In this document: piece by piece, positions 58,844 to 64,000 of the stretch | Layout: each line of letters begins with the position of its first letter | How positions within the stretch are numbered: position 1 is the first letter of the stretch | Assembly: GCA_037954325.1 (NCBI GenBank) | Contig: JBBMNZ010000035.1 | Span: 3,204,501 to 3,268,500 of the forward strand | Direction: 5' to 3' | DNA: 64,000 nt | Source: Fistularia commersonii | Lineage: Eukaryota > Chordata > Actinopteri > Syngnathiformes > Fistulariidae | Position numbers and translations under genes: made by a program | The notes under the pieces: model-generated | Databases searched by the model: none | What the model was told of the DNA's origin: nothing | The model's input: the letters and a program-made list of their open reading frames with translations, nothing else

Positions 58844-61800
58844 TCACAAGGCCTCGAACCTCTTCTTCAGTTCCGACACCCTGACCAGTGGGGGGTCGTC
58901 CTCCGTGTCACCCGAGCCACTGCCGCTCCGCCTCGGCCCGGCCGCCACGGCGCCCCTGGAGGCCCCCCCTGCGTCCTGGTCGGGCCCCTCCCGACCCGGC
59001 GGCGGTACAGAACCTGGCGGCTCCACGCCGGGTTTGTCTGAGTGTTCTGTTTCGGGCTCCTTCTCCGGGCTCGGGGGTCCGCTTCCTGTCTCCTTGCCAG
59101 CTACTTCTATCTCCTGAGGTTCCCCAGATGTAACTTCCTCCTCCAAAGCCTGATCTACCTCCTGCTGGCTCACTGCCGCCGCCGCCGCCTCCTCTTCCTG
59201 TTTAAGCCCAGCTTCCTCCTGTCCCTCTTCCACCGGCGCCGCCCGCGGGCCGTCAGCCTCCTCTTCCTCCGGCACGCTGATGTCCAGGCTCAGCCAGTCG
59301 CAGTCCTCTATCAGGTCCGATGCCTCCTCCTCTTCCTCGGCGGTCTCCAGGTTGCAGCTGCGCAGGCTGCTGCCGCTGGCGGACAGAGACAGGCTCTCCT
59401 GGCTGGGATTGGCCGGGAACACCTTAGCAAACACGACTGATATTATACTTTGGCATCAGCCGTTAGGTAGTGCGACCCAGCCGACGGTACGTTACCCCAT
59501 TTCCCCATTTGAGGTCCTGAAAGTGCCGCCTTCTCACCTTGGTGATGTAGTCGTGACTGTCTGGTCCGAACAGGTCCAGGCTGCGGGTCCCGTACAGCAG
59601 GCCGCGCTCGTGGGAGCTGCGGCTGCTCAGAGAATCGAAGATCTCCCCGAGCAGATCCATCTCCTCCGGGTCGCACAGCAACGAATCCTCCTCCTCCTCC
59701 TCCTCTACCTGGTGCTTCTGCGGTTCTGAGTCCGGCTCCACCGGCGGCCTGACGCAGCGACACGGGTGAGAGATCAGCGGCAGGGGAAGTAAACATGCGA
59801 TGTTGCCCAACTTCCCGTTCCTGCTCCTCACCCGTCCCACGAGCCTCCGGCCTCGGGGTCGCCCGTGCTAACCCCCGCTTTCTGCGCAGGCCGCCGAGGA
59901 CGGGACTGAGAAAGAACAAACGCAGATTCACGTAAAGCGGCATCGGCGTGGGATGCGTGGCGACTCCCGGGCGGACTCACCATCCCGAAATGCTGCGTGA
60001 TCGGCAGGCGGTTCTGCAGGCAGTCAGATTGGGCCCGGCGGTGCGACACCGAGCCGCCTCTCTGCAGGCCGTGGGTCTCGTCGCGGGCCTTGAAAAAAGA
60101 AACAGATCACTCAGAGGTGGCGTAAGAAAACACGCCGCCTCGGAGACGGGAACCCACCTTGTGCATGCGGAGGTGTTTGGCCCCGGAGCGGGTGAGCAGT
60201 TTGGCCTGGAAGGAGACGGATGGATCAAACAACGACATTTGGGGGTCACTGGAGGAGATCACCGGATCACACACCCACCTTCATGTTTGCTTTGGACTTC
60301 ATGTTGAGGATGAGCGAGCCGCTCCCTTTCTGTTGATAGTTCAAAAACAAAAAATAAATAAAAGGGGAAGCCGGAGTCTCACAAGATGAGGACACAAACT
60401 ATTTCCTTAAAAGTTAAAATCTCACCTTAAGATTACTTATTATCTGGTGGTAGGACCTGGTTCTCCCTGGAGACAAACATGGAGGTCAGGAGGAGTGGAC
60501 GACGAGCCCCCCCTTCCCTTTCACAGCAACACACACACCTGTTGTTTCACACTTGAGGACCTCCTCCTCAAAGAGGTCGTCGGGTTCCCGCCCGGTTTTC
60601 AGGAGCTCCAGACGGTCATCGATGAACTGAGGGACACGAACCAATCAGCATATCGGTGTTTTGTTTTTTTTTTGGACCGGCTGATGTAATCACCGGATTC
60701 GACCAGCAGAGGTCGGTAACGCGTCGATCAGCTCCAGGTACCTGCTTGAAAAACTGCAGGTGGACGGCGCTCTCCAGAAACTGCTGCATGCCGGGCAGCT
60801 TGTGGTCCAGGAACAGCTCCTTGCTGAACCGCAGCTCCTCGGCCTGCTGATACAGACGCAAGTGAGAGGCGGGGCGGGAAAACACCTGCAGAGGAACCGC
60901 CGCGGTGAGAGCGAGCGAACCACCGACCCTGTGACCTTGCACCGCGTCCCTGTAGCCCCCGAACAGCAGGTACTGGGCCCTCAAGAAGGCCCTGGAGATG
61001 CCGCAGCCCGGAGCCACCGCCTGCCGCTTCAAGCGTCCCTTCAGCTCCGACATCTACGGATACACACCACGCACGTTTACACCCGCCGGGGGGAAACCCG
61101 GGAGAGGTGTACGGCCGATCCGATTTACCACGTCCGGGGGAATCCGCTTCATGTCGTCAAAGGGCGTCTCCAGCGTGTTTGTGTCCACGTTCAGGGTCAC
61201 CACCTCCTCCAGCCCGCAGCCCTTCACCATCTGCACACATGGGGACGCTCAGGAGGAGGAGGAGGAAGAGAAAGTGAAGGAAAATGTTCATCTCACCTCA
61301 TTCAGACTGGTGTGAACCCCGATCAGGTACGGCATCGGAGCGCTGCAGCCACGAAAGGTGGGAGAGTCAGTGATCAATGGACAGATGGATGATTGACAGG
61401 CAAACACACTTGAGTGACAGTCTGACAGACGGATGATTGACAGGTAAATTATTCACGGACGGACAAGAAAATGATTTTGGGGATGATTAACAGACGGATG
61501 ATCGATGGACGGCTGAGAGATGATTGACGAGCAGGAAAATGATCGCGGCTGTCAGGTGATTGACAGACAGACAAGTGACATGATTGACAGATGATTGACG
61601 GACAGGTCATTCACAGAGGATGGACGGATGACTGACGGATGATTGATGGAAAGATTATCGACGGGCAAACAGACAGATGATTGACCGATAGATGATTGAT
61701 AGACGACAGACGCAACGGTGAGATGACTGACCGATGACTGACTGATGATTGACGGACAGATAAATGATTGACAAGTGATTGACGGACAGGTCGAGTTCCT

Positions 61801-62097
61801 CACCAGCAGTAATCCAGAAGGTGAGGGGGCAGGACGGGGATGAAGATGTGCTGCCAGTACATGGGGTACAACATGGCGCCGAGGGCGTGCACGCACGATG
61901 TCAGCTACCGGGCGGCCGAAAAGAAATGATTAGAAAAAAAGAAAAGCTGATCTTTATTTTTATAAATAAAAAAAGCAGCACCGTGCTGAGTTTGCTGGCG
62001 AAGATGAGGATGCGCCTCTCGAACAGCATGCTGGCGTAGAGCTGGAGGAGGTTCCCAACGTCCACAGCCACGATTAGCTCCGTCAGATTCCTCTGGC

Positions 62098-62128
<31 letters not shown>

Positions 62129-63809
62129 TTGAGTCTCAATAAAACATCCTTTAGGCTATACCATTTTATATGGCCGCAAACATCTCAAAAAGGTCCGATT
62201 GTCCTAAAAAAAATGACCAAACACGTGCATTGATCATAAACTACATTTCCCATAATTTATGCCGATCACGTTACCGGTGAAGCGACGGCATCCCACCGTT
62301 AGACAGCAGTGTATCCACATCAATACGATTTTATACAAGATTTTATACAAATTTTATACAAATCCTCCTTCCTACTATTATTTATTATCTATTACTGTTA
62401 TGTTTTTACTTGAAACTCTGGCACAACAATTTCCTTCGGGATTAATAAAGTTGTTCTCATCTCATCTCATCTCATCTCTCAAGTGGAACTGAGAAATGCA
62501 AATCCCTAAATGTCCAGGACTGGAAAAGTCGATGCCGATGGAAGGTTGCTTTGAGAAAGATGGGACTGCATATGTAACATTTTGTATTTAATGAATCTAA
62601 AATTCAGTGCTGTTTAACATTAAGGAGCAGTTACATTTATTTTACGTTACGTTTAGTTGTATTTATACTGTTGAGGGCAACAATTATGCTGATTTGTCCC
62701 TCTGTGAAAATGAGTTTGACCCTCCTACTGTAGGTGATGACACACGAACGCCTTACTCACGTTCTCAGGAATGGACGGGAGGCTCCTGGGATCCGGAGCG
62801 ATGAAATATGGGACCTTGCCAGAAAACAAACGAGATCATGTTATATTTTGTGTATTTATGGGTTTTGCGCCCCCAAAACTATGTCTGATGTTAGTTTGGA
62901 TTTGGCGTTTGGATGTTTTGTTTCGCTCTTCATCGCCCTCCACGTTGGACCTGCGGTGGTCGGGAGGCTTCGCCGCGGCGAGCGGACCTCGCCTTGGTTC
63001 CCTGAAGACCTTTCACCTCGACCCAGAGGGGACGGGTCTCTGGGTGAAAGGTCTTCAAGGAATCCGGATCCGACAGCGAGAGCCACCAGCTGGACGACGG
63101 AGAACCTTCGGATGAGGTCAATTGGGTTAACGTTAGGGAGATCAGTGTCAGGGGTTAGCGTGATTAGCGTTAGCGTTGTTAGGCCGTCGGCGGGCCGACA
63201 AGCGGCGGCCATCGCCCTGGAGCCGCGGGGACCCCCCTGGGGGACTCACCCCTTCATGTCCGGCGGGGCGGGACACGCCGGTGCTGACCACTATCTGGTC
63301 GCCCTCAGGGGAAAATGGAAAAACACAGGATGCTAACCGCCGTCACAAAAACTAGCGCGACTCCAGCGGCGAGCGCCGGGACTTACCATCTGCAGGGCGA
63401 CTGATCCCGCGGCCGGCGGAGCGGGTTGCTTGTAGAGCGAAGCCAGCAGCACTTTCAACTCATTGGTCTGTGAGGGAGGGGTGGGCGGGGTTTAATGCTA
63501 GTCATGTGATCCGTCGGTATGACGATGCAGGTAAACAATGAAGGCCTCACCTGTCCTTTGGCGATGTAATCGGCGAGGCTGTTGAGGAGTTTGTAAAAGA
63601 CTTCGAACCAGGGGAGGTAGCTGAAAGAGTGTTGTTATTAGACTTACACACAAACACACACACACACACACACGTGCACACAAACTTACCTGACGATGCA
63701 CAGGCAGGTCTGTGTGCTGCTGGCAAGGCGGCAGAAGCCGAAGCGCTGGCATCCCTCCAGGTTGGTCAGCGCGAAGGTGAAGTGCTGCACGGCGGCCACG
63801 TCCTTCGCC
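58844..63809 (-). CDS. dennd1c: DENN domain-containing protein 1C (partial, 5' end beyond window)
   Basis: Nineteen 3' exons join in frame (about 735 aa): 63690-63809, 63551-63620, 63387-63467, 63250-63303, 62761-62814, 61982-62092, 61804-61904, 61297-61342, 61129-61230, 60928-61053, 60742-60885, 60539-60626, 60426-60466, 60279-60329, 60158-60205, 59981-60088, 59832-59905, 59538-59748, 58844-59422. The upstream/central/downstream DENN tripartite domain is visible: [100 protein letters not shown]. The long acidic, disordered tail ends VSELKKRFEAL, like the LKKCFEG end of human DENND1C. DENND1 proteins are exchange factors for Rab35 (and Rab13 for 1C) at membranes with AP-2/actin. The neighbouring crb3 supports 1C over 1A/1B. 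Start and N-terminus are outside. Confidence 0.93.
61378..61795. repeat. Degenerate GATGATTGACAGACG minisatellite, dennd1c intron
   Basis: About 25 irregular copies of a 12-18-bp motif (gatgattgacaga, ggacggatgattga) fill the intron between the exons at 61297-61342 and 61804-61904. Confidence 0.85.
62330..62477 (+). repeat. LINE 3'-end-like fragment, copy 2, with (TCATC)n tail
   Basis: Shares cttgaaactctggcacaaca and atttccttcggga with 11387-11512 and ends in ttaataaagttgttctcatc followed by CTCAT/TCATC pentamers, as expected for the microsatellite tail of a non-LTR retroelement. Confidence 0.65.
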
Positions 63810-63896
63810 CTGAGCCAGCAGGGGGCGCCATTTTGTGTTTTATTTCAGTACCCCAAATACTTTTACTTTGTGTTTGTTGCATTTTTAATATTTCGG

Positions 63897-63935
63897 ATTC
63901 ATTCATTCATTCATTCATTCATTCATTCATTCATT
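63897..63935. repeat. (ATTC)n tetranucleotide repeat
   Basis: Nearly ten perfect ATTC units at the right edge of the window, upstream of the last visible dennd1c exon. Confidence 0.95.
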
Positions 63936-63963
63936 AACCAGCCTACGTAACAGCAATCCCAGC

Positions 63964-64000
63964 TGGGGGGGGCGGAGCTTAACCAGGAGGGGTTCAGCTG
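63964..64000 (+). repeat. Dispersed GC-box repeat, truncated by the window edge
   Basis: ggggggggcggagcttaacc, aggaggggttcagctg: same head as the copies at 33808 and 48390, cut by the window end. Confidence 0.55.

Noticed and set aside
62734..63336. 200-aa plus ORF near the right end
   Set aside because: Overlaps two dennd1c exons (62761-62814, 63250-63303) in antisense; no homology recognised.
1..64000. tRNA, rRNA and known small RNA genes
   Set aside because: I saw no convincing cloverleaf with A/B boxes or rRNA-like conserved segment by eye; a covariance-model scan would be needed to exclude small RNAs.

Overview
The window is vertebrate, and almost certainly teleost fish, nuclear DNA. 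The genes are spliced with GT-AG introns, intergenic spacers are short, and introns carry many CA/TG microsatellites, fish-type LINE tails and DNA-transposon remnants. I rebuilt nine complete or partial gene models and one complete small gene by joining exons by hand. Six complete spliced models were checked by exon phase and total length: tecr 308 aa, ndufb7 122 aa, a VCP-type ATPase 809 aa, prkaca 351 aa, asf1b 199 aa, complement C3 1659 aa. All of these fall on or near the usual length of their families. samd1 (616 aa) also closes in frame.

Layout, left to right: dnajb1 (-, 3' part outside the window), tecr (+, with two alternative first coding exons), ndufb7 (-), a divergent vcp-like AAA+ ATPase (-), samd1 (-), prkaca (-), asf1b (-), complement c3 (-, 43 coding exons), crb3 (+), dennd1c (-, 5' part outside the window). 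dnajb1 and tecr are head-to-head about 1.7 kb apart; tecr/ndufb7 and crb3/dennd1c are tail-to-tail. In human, relatives of the first six non-VCP genes lie in 19p13.12 and those of c3/crb3/dennd1c in 19p13.3, so this is one conserved chromosome-19-type block with a VCP copy that is not part of the human neighbourhood.

The genes do not form one pathway. They cover chaperoning (dnajb1, vcp-like), very-long-chain fatty-acid elongation (tecr), respiratory complex I (ndufb7), chromatin (samd1, asf1b), cAMP signalling (prkaca), innate immunity (c3), epithelial polarity (crb3) and Rab activation (dennd1c).

The most unusual observations are these. The vcp-like paralogue has an altered D1 Walker A loop. 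A tecr exon has a coding sequence that doubles as the polypyrimidine tract and acceptor for the other first exon. Back-to-back poly(A) signals sit only 4 bp apart between crb3 and dennd1c. A hAT-type MITE with perfect TIRs and 8-bp target duplication has split a 40-bp minisatellite inside c3. TG-repeats serve as the pyrimidine tract of many 3' splice sites across unrelated genes. All functional statements are inferred from sequence; no search was run.
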